Shown here in pieces: positions 30,037-41,684 of a DNA stretch of 64,000 nucleotides (its first letter is position 1; each line of letters opens with the position of its first letter). Origin of the DNA: Luteimonas rhizosphaericola. GTDB lineage: Bacteria > Pseudomonadota > Gammaproteobacteria > Xanthomonadales > Xanthomonadaceae. The stretch spans positions 279,775 to 343,774 of the forward strand of contig NZ_JARXRN010000016.1 of the NCBI RefSeq assembly GCF_029888045.1, written 5' to 3'. The position numbers and the translations under genes are program-made. The notes below the pieces were generated by a model. That model was not told where the DNA came from, did not search any database, and saw nothing but the letters and a program-made list of their open reading frames with translations.

Positions 30037-32646
30037 CTACAGCGTGCGCTGCACCTCGATCCGCTCGAAGCACTCGATCTGGTCGCCCGGCTGCACGTCG
30101 TTGTAGGCCTTCACCGCGATGCCGCACTCGGTACCGTTGCGGACCTCGTCGACGTTCTCCTTGAAGCGGCGCAGCGATTCCAGCTCGCCTTCGAACACCA
30201 CCGTGTTGTCGCGCAGCACGCGGATCGGCTTGGAGCGCTTGACCACGCCCTCGACCACCATGCTGCCGGCCACGGCGCCGAACTTCGAGCTGCGGAACAC
30301 GTCGCGCACCTCGGCGATGCCGATGATCTCCTCGCGGATCTCCACGCCCAGCAGGCCGGACGCCACCTGCTTCACCTGGTCGATCACGTCGTAGATGATC
30401 GAGAAGTAGCGCAGGTCGAGGTTGCTGTTCTCGATGATCCGGCGCGCGGACGCGTCGGCGCGGACGTTGAAGCCGATGATCGTGGCCTTGGCGGTGGCCG
30501 CGGCGTTGGCATCGGATTCGGTGATGCCGCCCACGCCCGAGACGATCACGTTGATCCGGATCTGCTCGTTCGACAGCGCGGTCAGCGCCTGGCGCAGCGC
30601 TTCCACCGAGCCCTGGACGTCGGCCTTGATCACCAGGTTGAGCTGCTGCTGCGCCTCGCCCTGGCCCATCTGGGCCATGATGTCTTCCATGCGGTTGCCG
30701 GCGGCCTGCACCAGGCGCAGTTCGCGGCGCTTGGCCTCGCGCTGCTGCGCCACTTCCTTGGCCAGGCGCTCGTCCTCGACCACCACGAAGTCGTCGCCCG
30801 CGTCGGGCACGCCCGACAGGCCGAGCACCTGCACCGGGATCGACGGCCCCGCGGACGGCACCTGCGAGCCGGTCTCGTCGAACAGGGCGCGCACGCGGCC
30901 GTACTGCACGCCGCACACCAGGTAATCGCCCCTCGACAGCAGGCCCTGCTGCACCAGCACGGTCGCCACCGGGCCGCGGCCCTTGTCGAGCGAGGACTCG
31001 ATCACCGTACCGGCGGCGCGGCCCTCGGCCACCGCCCGCAGTTCGAGCACCTCGGCCTGCAGCGAGATCGCGTCGAGCAGTTCGTCGACGCCCTGCCCGG
31101 TCTTGGCCGAGAGCTCGACCATCTGGGTGTCGCCACCGAACGACTCGGCCACGATGTCGTGCGCGAGCAGTTCGTTCTTGATCCGTTCCGGATCGGCACC
31201 GGACTTATCGATCTTGTTGATCGCCACGATCAGCGGCACCTTCGCCGCCTTCGCGTGCTGGATCGCCTCGACCGTCTGCGGCATCACGCCGTCGTCGGCC
31301 GCGACCACCAGGATCACGATGTCGGTCAGCTTCGCGCCGCGCGCGCGCATCGAGGTGAACGCGGCGTGGCCCGGGGTATCGAGGAAGCTGATGACGCCCT
31401 TGTCGGTCTCGACGTGGTAGGCGCCGATGTGCTGGGTGATGCCGCCCGCCTCGCCAGAGGCGACCTTGGTGCGGCGGATGTAGTCCAGCAGCGAGGTCTT
31501 GCCGTGGTCGACGTGGCCCATGATGGTGACCACCGGCGGGCGGGCGAGCTTCTCGCCCTGCACCTGCTCGGCGTGCGCCAGCAGCTCCGACTCGGCATCG
31601 TCGCTCTCGGCCGCGACCGCGCGATGACCCAGCTCCTCGACCACCAGCACCGCGGTGTCGTGGTCGATGGACTGGGTGATGGTCGCCATGACGCCCATCT
31701 TGAACAGCGCCTTGACCACGTCGCCGCCCTTGAGCGCGAGCTTCTGGGCCAGGTCGGCGACGGTGATCGCCTCGCCGATCGCGACCTCGCGCACCACCGG
31801 CGCGGTCGGACGCTCGAACCCGTGCGGACCGGCGCCGCTGCGCGACTGCTCCACGTGCCGACGCGACTTGGGCTTGCCGCGCGTGCTGCTGCGGCGCGCG
31901 CGTTCGGAAGCCGACAGGTGCAGCTGGCCGGCGAAGCGCGCGGTGCTGTCGTCGTCCTCGACCCCGGCCACCATCACGTGCGAGCCGCGGTTGCCCTTGT
32001 GCTTCGGGCCGAGCGAGCGGTCCTCGCTGCGCGGCGCGGCCGGCTTCGGATGGCCGTGCCCATGGCCGTGGCCGGCGGCCTTGCGCGCGGCGGCGGCCTC
32101 GTCCTCGGGCGGCGCGGCGGCGGCCAGCGCGGCCTCCTGGCGCGCGCGCTCGGCCTCGGCCTCGGCCTGGCGCTTGCGCTCGGCGGCCTCCTCGGCGCGG
32201 CGCTTGTCCTCCTCGGCCAGGCGCTGCTGTTCCGACAGGTTGCGCAGGCGCGATTCCTCGAGCTTGCGCAGGATCTCGGCCTGCTCATCGTCCACCGGCG
32301 CCTGCGCGGACGCGGCGCGTTCGGTCTCGCTCGGCTTGACCAGGGTCACCTTCTTGCGCACCACGACATCCACCGTGGCGCGGTTCTTGCCGCCGCCGAC
32401 GGTGATCTCCTGCTTGCGCGTGCGGTTGAGCGTGATCTTCTTGGGCGCGACGGGATCTTCGGCCGGCTTCTCCGCCTTGCCGTGGGTACGGCGCAGGAAG
32501 CCGAGCAGCTTGACCTTCTCGGTGCTGGTCACGACCTGGTCGGGATCGTTGAACGCCATGCCCGCTTCGGACAACTGCTCGAGCAGCTTCTCCACCGGCG
32601 TATTGACCAGGGCGGCAAGCTTGCGGATGGTGGTTTGTTGCGACAT
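30037..32646 (-). CDS. infB: Translation initiation factor IF-2
   Basis: IF-2 is the GTPase that recruits fMet-tRNA to the 30S subunit. The 869-residue product starts [20 protein letters not shown] (IF2-N domain), continues with a highly charged Ala/Glu/Arg-rich linker ([20 protein letters not shown]), a second IF2-N motif ([20 protein letters not shown]), then the G domain with [18 protein letters not shown] and NKID, and domains II-IV. The longer frame to 32688 adds 14 unrelated residues. Followed by rbfA, preceded by nusA with a 95-bp gap. Confidence 0.98.
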   Translation of the reverse strand: MSQQTTIRKLAALVNTPVEKLLEQLSEAGMAFNDPDQVVTSTEKVKLLGFLRRTHGKAEKPAEDPVAPKKITLNRTRKQEITVGGGKNRATVDVVVRKKVTLVKPSETERAASAQAPVDDEQAEILRKLEESRLRNLSEQQRLAEEDKRRAEEAAERKRQAEAEAERARQEAALAAAAPPEDEAAAARKAAGHGHGHGHPKPAAPRSEDRSLGPKHKGNRGSHVMVAGVEDDDSTARFAGQLHLSASERARRSSTRGKPKSRRHVEQSRSGAGPHGFERPTAPVVREVAIGEAITVADLAQKLALKGGDVVKALFKMGVMATITQSIDHDTAVLVVEELGHRAVAAESDDAESELLAHAEQVQGEKLARPPVVTIMGHVDHGKTSLLDYIRRTKVASGEAGGITQHIGAYHVETDKGVISFLDTPGHAAFTSMRARGAKLTDIVILVVAADDGVMPQTVEAIQHAKAAKVPLIVAINKIDKSGADPERIKNELLAHDIVAESFGGDTQMVELSAKTGQGVDELLDAISLQAEVLELRAVAEGRAAGTVIESSLDKGRGPVATVLVQQGLLSRGDYLVCGVQYGRVRALFDETGSQVPSAGPSIPVQVLGLSGVPDAGDDFVVVEDERLAKEVAQQREAKRRELRLVQAAGNRMEDIMAQMGQGEAQQQLNLVIKADVQGSVEALRQALTALSNEQIRINVIVSGVGGITESDANAAATAKATIIGFNVRADASARRIIENSNLDLRYFSIIYDVIDQVKQVASGLLGVEIREEIIGIAEVRDVFRSSKFGAVAGSMVVEGVVKRSKPIRVLRDNTVVFEGELESLRRFKENVDEVRNGTECGIAVKAYNDVQPGDQIECFERIEVQRTL

Positions 32647-32741
32647 TCGGATCCTATGCTCTGTGTGGCGCCCCCTCGCGCAGAGCAAGGGAAGCGCGGA
32701 TTCTAAGCCCTGAGCGGCGCAGGGCGGCGTTCATCGCGGGG

Positions 32742-34253
32742 TCATTCGCCGCGCTCCAGGCGTGCGATCTCCTCGGCGCGGGCGGCCAGGATCAGCGCCG
32801 CGGCGCGTTCCCCGTCCAGCCCCTCGATGCCGAACTCGACCACCTCGTCCGCCGCCAGGTCGGACAGGTCCTCGCTGGTGCGCACGCCGTGCGAGGCCAG
32901 CGCGTACGCGGTCTCGTCGTCCATGCCCTCCAACGCGAGCAGGTCCTCGGCCGGCGCGTTCTCGTCCAGCTCCTCCTCGACCGCCAGCGCGTCGTTAAGC
33001 AGCGCGTCGCGGGCGCGGGCGCGCAGTTCCTCGACGATGTCCTCGTCGAAGCCCTCCACCGCCAGCAGTTCGCCGACCGGCACGTAGGCGATCTCCTCGA
33101 CCGTGTTGAAGCCCTCGGCCACCAGGATGCCGGCGATCTCCTCGTCGACCTCGAGCTTCTCCTGGAACAGCGCGCGGGCGGCGGCCTGCTCGGCCTCCGA
33201 CTTCGCCGCGACCTGGTCCTGGGTCATCACGTTGAGCTGCCAGCCCGACAGGCGGCTGGCCAGGCGCACGTTCTGGCCGCCCTTGCCGATCGCCTGCGCC
33301 AGCTTGTCCTCGGCCACCGCCAGGTCCATCGAGTGCTTGTCCTCGTCGACGACGATCGACTGCACTTCGGCCGGGGCCATCGCGTTGATCACGAACTGGG
33401 CCGGGTTGTCCGACCACAGCACGATGTCCACGCGCTCGCCGTTGAGTTCGTTGCTCACCGCCTGCACGCGCGAACCGCGCATGCCGATGCAGGCCCCGAT
33501 CGGGTCGGTGCGGTTGTCGTAGGCGATGACGGCGATCTTGGCGCGGTCGCCCGGATCGCGCGCGCAGGCCTTGATCTCGACCAGGCCCTGGCCGACTTCC
33601 GGCACCTCGAGCTTGAACAGCTCCATCATGAATTCAGGCGCGGCGCGGCTGATGAACAGCTGCGGGCCGCGCGGCTCGCTGCGCACGTCGTAGAGGTAGC
33701 CGCGGATGCGGTCGCCGGCGCGCACGATGTCGCGCGGGATCGCCTTGTCCTTGGGGATGAAGGCCTCGGCATTGCCGCCCAGGTCGACGTAGACGTTGCC
33801 GCGTTCCACGCGCTTGACCACGCCGGTGACCAGCTCGCCGACGCGATCCTTCCACGCATCGACCACCTGCTGGCGCTCGGCCTCGCGCACGCGCTGCACG
33901 ATCACCTGCTTGGCGGCCTGCGCGGCGATGCGGCCGAAGTCGACGTTCTCGATCTGCTCCTCGATGTAGTCGCCGACCTCGACGCCCTCGACCTCGTCGA
34001 CCGCGTCCATCATCCGGATCTGGCGGTCGGGCGATTCCATGACCACGTCGTCGGCCACCACTTCCCAGCGGCGGAACGTCTCGTAGCTGCCGTCCTTGGG
34101 ATCGATCGCGACCCGCGTCAGCACGTCCTGGTCCACGTACCGCTTCTTGGCGGCCGTGGCCAGCGCGGCCTCGATCGCCTCGAGGATCACGGACTCCGGG
34201 ACGCCCTTTTCGTTGGCGACCGCATCCACCACCAGCAACAACTCTTTGCTCAT
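32742..34253 (-). CDS. nusA: Transcription termination/antitermination factor NusA
   Basis: The 503-residue protein begins MSKELLLVVDAVANEKGVPE. Domains in order: N-terminal RNA-polymerase-binding domain, S1 domain (VTGVVKRVERGNVYVDLGGN), KH1 and KH2 (CIGMRGSRVQAVSNELNGER; AIGKGGQNVRLASRLSGW), and two acidic C-terminal repeats (residues about 365-500) as in E. coli NusA. It modulates pausing and termination and is required for antitermination on rRNA operons. Start chosen at the family N-terminus; the upstream-open frame crosses rimP. Confidence 0.98.
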   Translation of the reverse strand: MSKELLLVVDAVANEKGVPESVILEAIEAALATAAKKRYVDQDVLTRVAIDPKDGSYETFRRWEVVADDVVMESPDRQIRMMDAVDEVEGVEVGDYIEEQIENVDFGRIAAQAAKQVIVQRVREAERQQVVDAWKDRVGELVTGVVKRVERGNVYVDLGGNAEAFIPKDKAIPRDIVRAGDRIRGYLYDVRSEPRGPQLFISRAAPEFMMELFKLEVPEVGQGLVEIKACARDPGDRAKIAVIAYDNRTDPIGACIGMRGSRVQAVSNELNGERVDIVLWSDNPAQFVINAMAPAEVQSIVVDEDKHSMDLAVAEDKLAQAIGKGGQNVRLASRLSGWQLNVMTQDQVAAKSEAEQAAARALFQEKLEVDEEIAGILVAEGFNTVEEIAYVPVGELLAVEGFDEDIVEELRARARDALLNDALAVEEELDENAPAEDLLALEGMDDETAYALASHGVRTSEDLSDLAADEVVEFGIEGLDGERAAALILAARAEEIARLERGE

Positions 34254-34366
34254 CTGTGTCAGACCTTTTCGAAAACCGGCTTGATCCGTGTTCGTCCGCG
34301 CCGGGCGGTTGCCCGGCTCCATTCGGCGGCGTCCGCGCATGGCGGCGGACGCGATGCCTGAAACCC

Positions 34367-34939
34367 TCAGTCTTCCCGCGCCCTGCCCGCGCGCGCCTTG
34401 CGACCGGGCTTGCCCGGGCGCGCGTCGCCCCCGGGCAGGTCGCGCGCCGGCGCGAATCCGAGCGCCGCCCAATCGGGAACCAGCCGCGCCTTGTCGATGT
34501 TGTCGGCGGCCACCACGATCGGCTGCCCGTCGACATCGAACGTGATCGACGCCTCGTCCACCGACACGATCGTGCCGGTCAGCCGGCGACGCCCGTCCTG
34601 CGGCAGCTTCAGCCCGACCTTGGCGCGCTCGCCGGCGAACCGTGCGAACTGCGCGGCGGCGAACAGCGGCCGGTCCACGCCCGGCGAGGACACTTCCAGC
34701 GTGTAGTTGCCGGAGATCGGATCCTCGACGTCGAGCCGGGCCGAGACCTCGCGGCTCACCGCCTCGCAGTCCTCGATCGTCACGTGGCGCGTCTCGACTT
34801 CGGCGTCGGGCACGTCCAGGTACAGGCGCACCACCGAGCCGCCCGGCGCGGGCAGGTACTCGATGCCCAGCAGCTGCAGGCCCAGCGATTCCACCGTGGG
34901 CGCGAGCAGTGTCGAGAGCTGTGTCGCCTTGTCCGTCAC
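34367..34939 (-). CDS. rimP: Ribosome maturation factor RimP
   Basis: With a GTG start at 34939 the product is 190 residues: [20 protein letters not shown], then [58 protein letters not shown] and the C-terminal SH3-like domain. A basic tail ([14 protein letters not shown]) ends it. RimP is needed for 30S assembly. The longer frame would translate through the terminator hairpin at 34978-35002 and is rejected. The start is 38 bp downstream of that hairpin, so rimP expression from the tRNA-fMet promoter requires read-through. Confidence 0.93.
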   Translation of the reverse strand: MTDKATQLSTLLAPTVESLGLQLLGIEYLPAPGGSVVRLYLDVPDAEVETRHVTIEDCEAVSREVSARLDVEDPISGNYTLEVSSPGVDRPLFAAAQFARFAGERAKVGLKLPQDGRRRLTGTIVSVDEASITFDVDGQPIVVAADNIDKARLVPDWAALGFAPARDLPGGDARPGKPGRKARAGRARED

Positions 34940-34969
34940 GTCCTCGTCCGTTGCGCGTTCGACAATCTT

Positions 34970-35002
34970 CAAAAACAACAAGGGGCCCATCGGGCCCCTT
35001 GT
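34970..35002 (-). terminator. Terminator between tRNA-fMet and rimP
   Basis: Minus strand: ACAAGGGGCCC, loop GAT, GGGCCCCTTGT (perfect 11-bp stem, 35002-34978) followed by TGTTTTTG. A strong intrinsic terminator about 115 bp after the tRNA, before the rimP-nusA-infB genes, as in the E. coli metY-nusA operon. Confidence 0.92.
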
Positions 35003-35117
35003 CCTGAATGTCCGGCCATGCGGCCGGATTTCGGCATCGAGGCGAGCAGCCACCTCGATGAGCCCGGTTCCCCGGCATCCGTGGAAAGCCTCAACGCTTT
35101 CGACGACCCGGTGAAAC

Positions 35118-35194
35118 TGGTAGCGGGGGCAGGATTTGAACCTGCGACCTTCGGGTTATGAGCCCGACGAGCTGCCAGACTGCTCCACCCCGCA
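35118..35194 (-). tRNA. Initiator tRNA-fMet (CAU)
   Basis: A 77-nt cloverleaf with encoded CCA. The anticodon stem-loop TCGGG-CTCATAA-CCCGA has the three consecutive G-C pairs typical of initiators, the D-stem carries A11-U24, and the T-arm is GTTCAAATC. Acceptor pairs 2-71 to 7-66 are all G-C, but positions 1 and 72 are both U. The usual bacterial initiator has C1/A72; here the mismatch that lets formylase recognise it is preserved in another form. Located directly upstream of rimP-nusA-infB, like E. coli metY. Confidence 0.96.
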
Positions 35195-35205
35195 ACAGAC
35201 GCGGA

Positions 35206-35234
35206 ATTATGAAGATGCGCGGGCGTTTTGACAA
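35206..35234 (-). promoter_or_regulatory. Sigma-70 promoter of tRNA-fMet (and rimP operon)
   Basis: Minus strand: TTGTCA (35234-35229), 17-bp spacer, CATAAT (35211-35206), five of six matches in each box. Initiation would fall near 35199, a few bases before the mature tRNA 5' end at 35194. Confidence 0.85.
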
Positions 35235-35255
35235 GCCCGGGGTGCCACCCGGGCT
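35234..35255 (-). terminator. Hairpin at end of nuo operon
   Basis: Minus strand AGCCCGGG, loop TGGCAC, CCCGGGCT: a perfect 8-bp stem 20 bp after the nuoN stop. The run after it is only TTGTCAAAA, and those bases are also the tRNA promoter -35, so termination and initiation signals abut. Confidence 0.65.
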
Positions 35256-35274
35256 GAACCGCGCATCGGGTCGA

Positions 35275-36738
35275 TCAGGCGAACGCCTGCTGGCACCAGG
35301 CCATGATCGGGCTCCAGAACAGGCCCAGGCCCAGGAGTGCCAGCGCGTTTACCGCGAACACGCCCTGCAGCGCACCGCCACGGATCGTGATCGGCTCGCC
35401 GGCCGGCTGTTCGAAGTACATCACCTTGATCACGCGCAGGTAGTAGAACGCGCCGATCACCGCGAACACGATGCCCACGATCGCCAGCCACAGCAGGTCG
35501 CCCTCGAGCGCGGCGCGCAGCACCGCCAGCTTGGCCCAGAAGCCCAGCAGCGGCGGAACGCCGGCCAGCGAGGCCATCACCAGCAGCACCAGCCCGGCGA
35601 TCCAGGGGCTGCGTGCGGCCAGGCCGCGGAAGTCCTCGATCCGGTCGGCCTCGAAGCCGCGCCGCGACAGCATCACGATCGCGCCGAACGCCGCCACCGA
35701 CATGATCGCGTAGCTGATGGCGTAGAACATCGCCGCGGCGTAGCCGCCCTCGCCGCCCGCGGCCAGCCCCAGGAACAGGAAGCCGACGTGGGAAATGGTC
35801 GAGTACGCCAGCATCCGCTTGAGGTTCGCCTGCGCAATCGCGAACACGTTGCCCACCGCCAGCGACAGCGTCGCCAGCACCGCGAGCAGCAGCTGCGTCT
35901 GCTCGTGCGCCGGTCCCAGCGCGACCTCCAGCAGGCGCCAGGTCATGCCGAACGCGGCCAGCTTCGGCGCCGAGCCGATGAACAGCGTGATCGGGGTCGG
36001 CGCACCGTGGTAGGTGTCCGGCAGCCACATGTGGAACGGCGCCGCGCCGAACTTGAACGCGATGCCCACCACCACGAACACGGTGCCGGTCAGCAGCAGG
36101 ATGCGATCCTCGCCGGCCACGCCCCAGGCCGCGTCGCGGATCGCGACCAGGTCGAGCGTGCCGGTGGCGCCGTACACCAGGGTCATGCCGTACAGCAGCA
36201 GGCCCGAGGCGAGCGAGCCGAGCACGAAGTACTTCATCGCCGCTTCGGAGGCGAGCGGGCTGTCGCGGTCGGTGGCGACCAGCGCGTAGGAGCACAGCGC
36301 CAGCAGTTCCAGGCCCACGTAGACCATGGTCAGGCTGCCCGCGGACACCAGCAGCATCATGCCCGCCACCGCGAACAGCACCAGCACCGCGACCTCGCCC
36401 TTGTACAGCCCGCGCTCGCGCAGGAACGGCCAGATGTAGGCCATCGCAGCGGCACTGACCACCAGCAGCACGAGCTTGAGCACGTCGGCACCCTCGTCGC
36501 GCACGAACATGCCCGAGAGCGTAGTGCCCTGCCCGCCGACGTCGAACCACAGCATCGCCGCGGCGACCAGGAGGGTGACGATCGCGAGCGCGTGGGTGAC
36601 CACCCGGCGGCGCTCGTCCAGGAACAGGTCCAGCATCAGCAGCGCGAACGCGCCAAACACCACCACCAGCTCGGGCGCCAGGGGCGCGAGCTCGGCGAAG
36701 GAGCGGACGGGGGGCGGCGGCATCATGGCGGCGGTCAT
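35275..36738 (-). CDS. nuoN: NADH-quinone oxidoreductase subunit N
   Basis: A 487-residue membrane subunit of complex I, one of the three antiporter-like proton-pumping subunits. About 14 hydrophobic helices are visible; the conserved KYFVLGSLASGLLLYG and IAFKFGAAPFHMWLPDTYHG segments carry the pumping Lys/Glu/His residues, and QANLKRMLAYSTISHVG follows. Last gene of nuoA-N; 13 bp after nuoM. A palindrome and then the tRNA-fMet promoter follow. Confidence 0.98.
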   Translation of the reverse strand: MTAAMMPPPPVRSFAELAPLAPELVVVFGAFALLMLDLFLDERRRVVTHALAIVTLLVAAAMLWFDVGGQGTTLSGMFVRDEGADVLKLVLLVVSAAAMAYIWPFLRERGLYKGEVAVLVLFAVAGMMLLVSAGSLTMVYVGLELLALCSYALVATDRDSPLASEAAMKYFVLGSLASGLLLYGMTLVYGATGTLDLVAIRDAAWGVAGEDRILLLTGTVFVVVGIAFKFGAAPFHMWLPDTYHGAPTPITLFIGSAPKLAAFGMTWRLLEVALGPAHEQTQLLLAVLATLSLAVGNVFAIAQANLKRMLAYSTISHVGFLFLGLAAGGEGGYAAAMFYAISYAIMSVAAFGAIVMLSRRGFEADRIEDFRGLAARSPWIAGLVLLVMASLAGVPPLLGFWAKLAVLRAALEGDLLWLAIVGIVFAVIGAFYYLRVIKVMYFEQPAGEPITIRGGALQGVFAVNALALLGLGLFWSPIMAWCQQAFA

Positions 36739-36751
36739 CGCGTGCGGTTCC

Positions 36752-38266
36752 TCAAAGCTTGCTCGCGGCGAGCTGGCCGGCCAGCTGGGCGATCGCCGGT
36801 TCCATCAGGTCGGTGAGCGGACGCGGCCAGATGCCGATCAGCAGGGTGCCGGCGGCGAACACGCCCAGCACCAGCCATTCGCGCGGGTTGATGTCCTTCA
36901 GTTCCGCGACGTGGGCGTTGGCCACCTCGCCGAACATCACCCGGCGCACCATCCACAGCGTGTACGCGGCGCCGATGATCAGCGTCATCGCCGCGGTGAA
37001 GGCGATCAGCGGATGGTGCTGGAAGCTGGCCAGGATCACCATGAACTCGCCCACGAAGCCCGACGTGCCCGGCAGGCCGGCATTGGCCATCGCGAACAGG
37101 ACGATGAAGAAGGTGAACCAGGGCATGACGTTGGCCACGCCGCCGTAGTCCTTGATCATGCGCGTGTGCATGCGGTCGTACAGCACGCCGACGCAGGAGA
37201 ACATCGCGCCGGAGATGAAGCCGTGCGAGATCATCTGCACCATCGCGCCCTGCAGGCCCAGCCGCGCCGCGTCGCCGCCGCCCGGCACGTCGCGCACCAG
37301 GGCGAAGGCGATGAAGGTGCCCAGGGTGACGAAGCCCATGTGCGAAACCGACGAATACGCGATCAGCTTCTTCATGTCTTCCTGGACCAGCGCCACCAGG
37401 CCCACGTAGACCACCGCGATCAGCGACAGCGCGATCACCAGCCAGGCCCATTCGTGGCCGGCGTCGGGCGTGATCGGCAGGCTGAAACGCAGGAAGCCGT
37501 AGCCGCCGATCTTCAGCATGATCGCGGCCAGGATCACCGAGCCGCCGGTCGGCGCCTCGACGTGCGCGTCGGGCAACCAGGTGTGCACCGGGAACATCGG
37601 CACCTTCACCGCGAACGCGGCAAGGAACGCGAAGAACAGCCACATCTGCTCGGTGGCGTTCAGCGGCAGGGCGTACAGGTCCGGCAGCTGCCAGCTGCCC
37701 GCCTTCAGGTACAGGTACACCAGCCCCACGAGCATGAACACCGAGCCGAGGAAGGTGTACAGGAAGAACTTGATCGACGCGTACACGCGCCGCGGGCCGC
37801 CCCAGACGCCGATGATAATGAACATCGGGATCAGCATGCCCTCGAAGAACACGTAGAACAGCAGCGCGTCGACCGCCGAGAACACGCCGACCATCAGGCC
37901 TTCGAGGATCAGCATCGCCGCGTAATACTGGTTCACGCGCCGGTCGATCGCCGTCCAGGCGCCTACCAGCACCAGCGCCGTGGTCAGCGTGGTCAGGATG
38001 ATCAGCGCGACCGAGATGCCGTCCGCGCCCAGGTGGTACTGGATGTCGTAGGCCGGAATCCACGCCCGCCGCTCGACGAACTGCATGCCGACCGCGGCGT
38101 AGTCGAATCCGGTGAACAGGGGCAGGCTGAGCAGGAACACCGCCAGCGCGATCGCGAGCGACACCCAGCGGGCCACGCGCGCGCGCGATTCGCCGAGCGC
38201 GAGCACCAGCACGCCGCCGAGGATCGGCAGCCAGATCAGGAGACTGAGGAGGGGCCAGTTCTGCAC
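36752..38266 (-). CDS. nuoM: NADH-quinone oxidoreductase subunit M
   Basis: The 504-residue antiporter-like subunit starts MQNWPLLSLLIWLPILGGVL. The conserved KFFLYTFLGSVFMLVGLVYLY, VKVPMFPVHTWLPDAHVEAP and QEDMKKLIAYSSVSHMGFV regions are present, including the charged residues on the broken helices used for proton transfer. Four bp separate it from nuoL. Confidence 0.98.
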   Translation of the reverse strand: MQNWPLLSLLIWLPILGGVLVLALGESRARVARWVSLAIALAVFLLSLPLFTGFDYAAVGMQFVERRAWIPAYDIQYHLGADGISVALIILTTLTTALVLVGAWTAIDRRVNQYYAAMLILEGLMVGVFSAVDALLFYVFFEGMLIPMFIIIGVWGGPRRVYASIKFFLYTFLGSVFMLVGLVYLYLKAGSWQLPDLYALPLNATEQMWLFFAFLAAFAVKVPMFPVHTWLPDAHVEAPTGGSVILAAIMLKIGGYGFLRFSLPITPDAGHEWAWLVIALSLIAVVYVGLVALVQEDMKKLIAYSSVSHMGFVTLGTFIAFALVRDVPGGGDAARLGLQGAMVQMISHGFISGAMFSCVGVLYDRMHTRMIKDYGGVANVMPWFTFFIVLFAMANAGLPGTSGFVGEFMVILASFQHHPLIAFTAAMTLIIGAAYTLWMVRRVMFGEVANAHVAELKDINPREWLVLGVFAAGTLLIGIWPRPLTDLMEPAIAQLAGQLAASKL

Positions 38267-38270
38267 GGGG

Positions 38271-40385
<2,115 letters not shown>

Positions 40386-40486
40386 GTCTCGTCCATTGCC
40401 GGCGCCATGCGGCCGCCCTTCACTGCCGCCCTGCGGCGACGTTGTGCCGGCGCGGGCCTCTGCCCATTGCCGTGCGTTGCATCCCG

Positions 40487-40588
40487 TTTTGTCATCACGC
40501 CATCCATGGCGGTAACACGTGGGCTCCGGAGAGACCCGGCCCGGCCGTCCTGGCCGGGCGTTCGCGGCAGCGCGAGCCAATGGCTCGC
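40487..40588 (-). repeat. Structured tandem repeat, copy 1
   Basis: Unit order: TTTT-TCACGCC, hairpin A CGCCAT-CC-ATGGCG (40498-40511), GGGCTCCGGAGAG, hairpin B CCCGGCC-GTCCT-GGCCGGG (40540-40558), GCGTTCG, hairpin C GCGAGCCA-A-TGGCTCGC (40572-40588). Exactly 115 bp separate equivalent positions in copy 2. Confidence 0.9.
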
Positions 40589-40603
40589 TCCCCGCGCATC
40601 GAA

Positions 40604-40703
40604 TTTTCGTCACGCCATCCCTGGCGGTACTGCACGGGCTCCGGAGAGCCCCGGCCCGGCCGTCCTGGCCGGGCGTTCGGGCGGGCGCGAGGCAGTGCCT
40701 CGC
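40604..40703 (-). repeat. Structured tandem repeat, copy 2
   Basis: Hairpin A CGCCA-TCCC-TGGCG (40613-40626), hairpin B identical (40655-40673), hairpin C GCGAGGCA-G-TGCCTCGC (40687-40703). Hairpin C differs from copy 1 by a paired C-to-G and G-to-C change that keeps the stem, and it is framed by GGGCGGGC and GCCCGCCC, which could lengthen it. Confidence 0.9.
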
Positions 40704-40715
40704 AAACGCCCGCCC

Positions 40716-41039
40716 TCACCCCTTCAGCGAGTCGATTTCGGCGACGTTGATCGTGCTGCGGTTGCGGAACAGCGTGACCAGGATCGCGAGGCCGATCGCG
40801 GCCTCGGCCGCGGCCACCGTCAGGATGAAGAACACGAAGATCTGCCCCGCCTCGTCGCCGAAGTGGCGCGAGAAGGCGATGAAGTTGACGTTCACCGCCA
40901 GCAGCATCAGCTCGATCGACATCAGCAGGATGATGACGTTCTTGCGGTTGAGGAAGATGCCGGCGACGCTGATGCAGAACAGCGCGGCGCCGAGGGCGAG
41001 GTAATGGCCCAGCGCCAGGCCCTGGCCGAAGACTTCCAT
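40716..41039 (-). CDS. nuoK: NADH-quinone oxidoreductase subunit K
   Basis: The 107-residue membrane subunit begins [20 protein letters not shown] and contains three transmembrane helices with the conserved membrane Glu in [14 protein letters not shown] and the second in [12 protein letters not shown]. The ATG overlaps the nuoJ stop by one base (TGATG); a GTG three bases earlier is possible. Confidence 0.97.
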   Translation of the reverse strand: MEVFGQGLALGHYLALGAALFCISVAGIFLNRKNVIILLMSIELMLLAVNVNFIAFSRHFGDEAGQIFVFFILTVAAAEAAIGLAILVTLFRNRSTINVAEIDSLKG

Positions 41040-41674
41040 CACGGCGTCCCTCCTCCCTGCCCGTCCGCCGCGTCGATGCGCTTCTCGGCCGGCATGCTCA
41101 CGATGCGCACGCGGTCGGCCGCGCGCACCCGCGCCTGCTCGCCCGGGTTCTGGTGCTTGGTCCCGGGCCGGCGGCGCAGCGTCAGGGTGACGGCAGCGAT
41201 CACCGCCACGGTCAGGATCAGCGCGGCGACCTCGAACGGCAGCAGGAAGTCGGTGAACAGCCGGCGCGCGATCCAGCTCACGTTGTTGCCGCCCGCGGCC
41301 TCCACCGGGTCGGCGCCGAACGGCACCGTCCGCGCCTTGACCCCGATCAGGGTCAGCATCTCGATCAGCATCACCACCGCCACCAGCAGGCCCACCGGCA
41401 GGTAGCGCACGTAGCCTTCGCGCAGCGGCACCACGTCGATGTCGAGCATCATCACCACGAACAGGAACAGCACCATCACGGCGCCGACGTACACCAGGAT
41501 CAGCGCCACGCCCAGGAACTCGGCGCCGGCCAGGATCCAGGTGCAGGCCACGGTGAAGAAGGTCAGCACCAGGAACAGCGCGGCGTGCACGGGGTTCTTG
41601 ACGCTGATCACCGCGCCGGCCGAGGCGACGGCCACGGCGGCGAAGGCGAGGAAGGCGAGCAGTGCGAAATCCAT
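41039..41674 (-). CDS. nuoJ: NADH-quinone oxidoreductase subunit J
   Basis: A 211-residue membrane subunit: [20 protein letters not shown], then [20 protein letters not shown] and [20 protein letters not shown], the conserved glycine-rich pi-bulge helix. A polar C-terminal tail of about 35 residues follows the last helix. It is 10 bp after nuoI. Confidence 0.97.
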   Translation of the reverse strand: MDFALLAFLAFAAVAVASAGAVISVKNPVHAALFLVLTFFTVACTWILAGAEFLGVALILVYVGAVMVLFLFVVMMLDIDVVPLREGYVRYLPVGLLVAVVMLIEMLTLIGVKARTVPFGADPVEAAGGNNVSWIARRLFTDFLLPFEVAALILTVAVIAAVTLTLRRRPGTKHQNPGEQARVRAADRVRIVSMPAEKRIDAADGQGGGTP

Positions 41675-41684
41675 GGGCGGTCGC

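Larger units (their letters stand above)
40386..40715. other. 330-bp gap inside the nuo operon carrying tandem structured repeats
   Basis: All other nuo junctions overlap or are under 15 bp; this one between nuoK and nuoL is 330 bp. It has no gene; it holds two copies of a 115-bp-period unit described in the next two entries. Confidence 0.85.

Noticed and set aside
40386..40613. N-terminal extension of nuoL through the repeat region
   Set aside because: The 76 extra residues are encoded by the hairpin repeat and do not match NuoL; the ATG at 40385 gives the family start.
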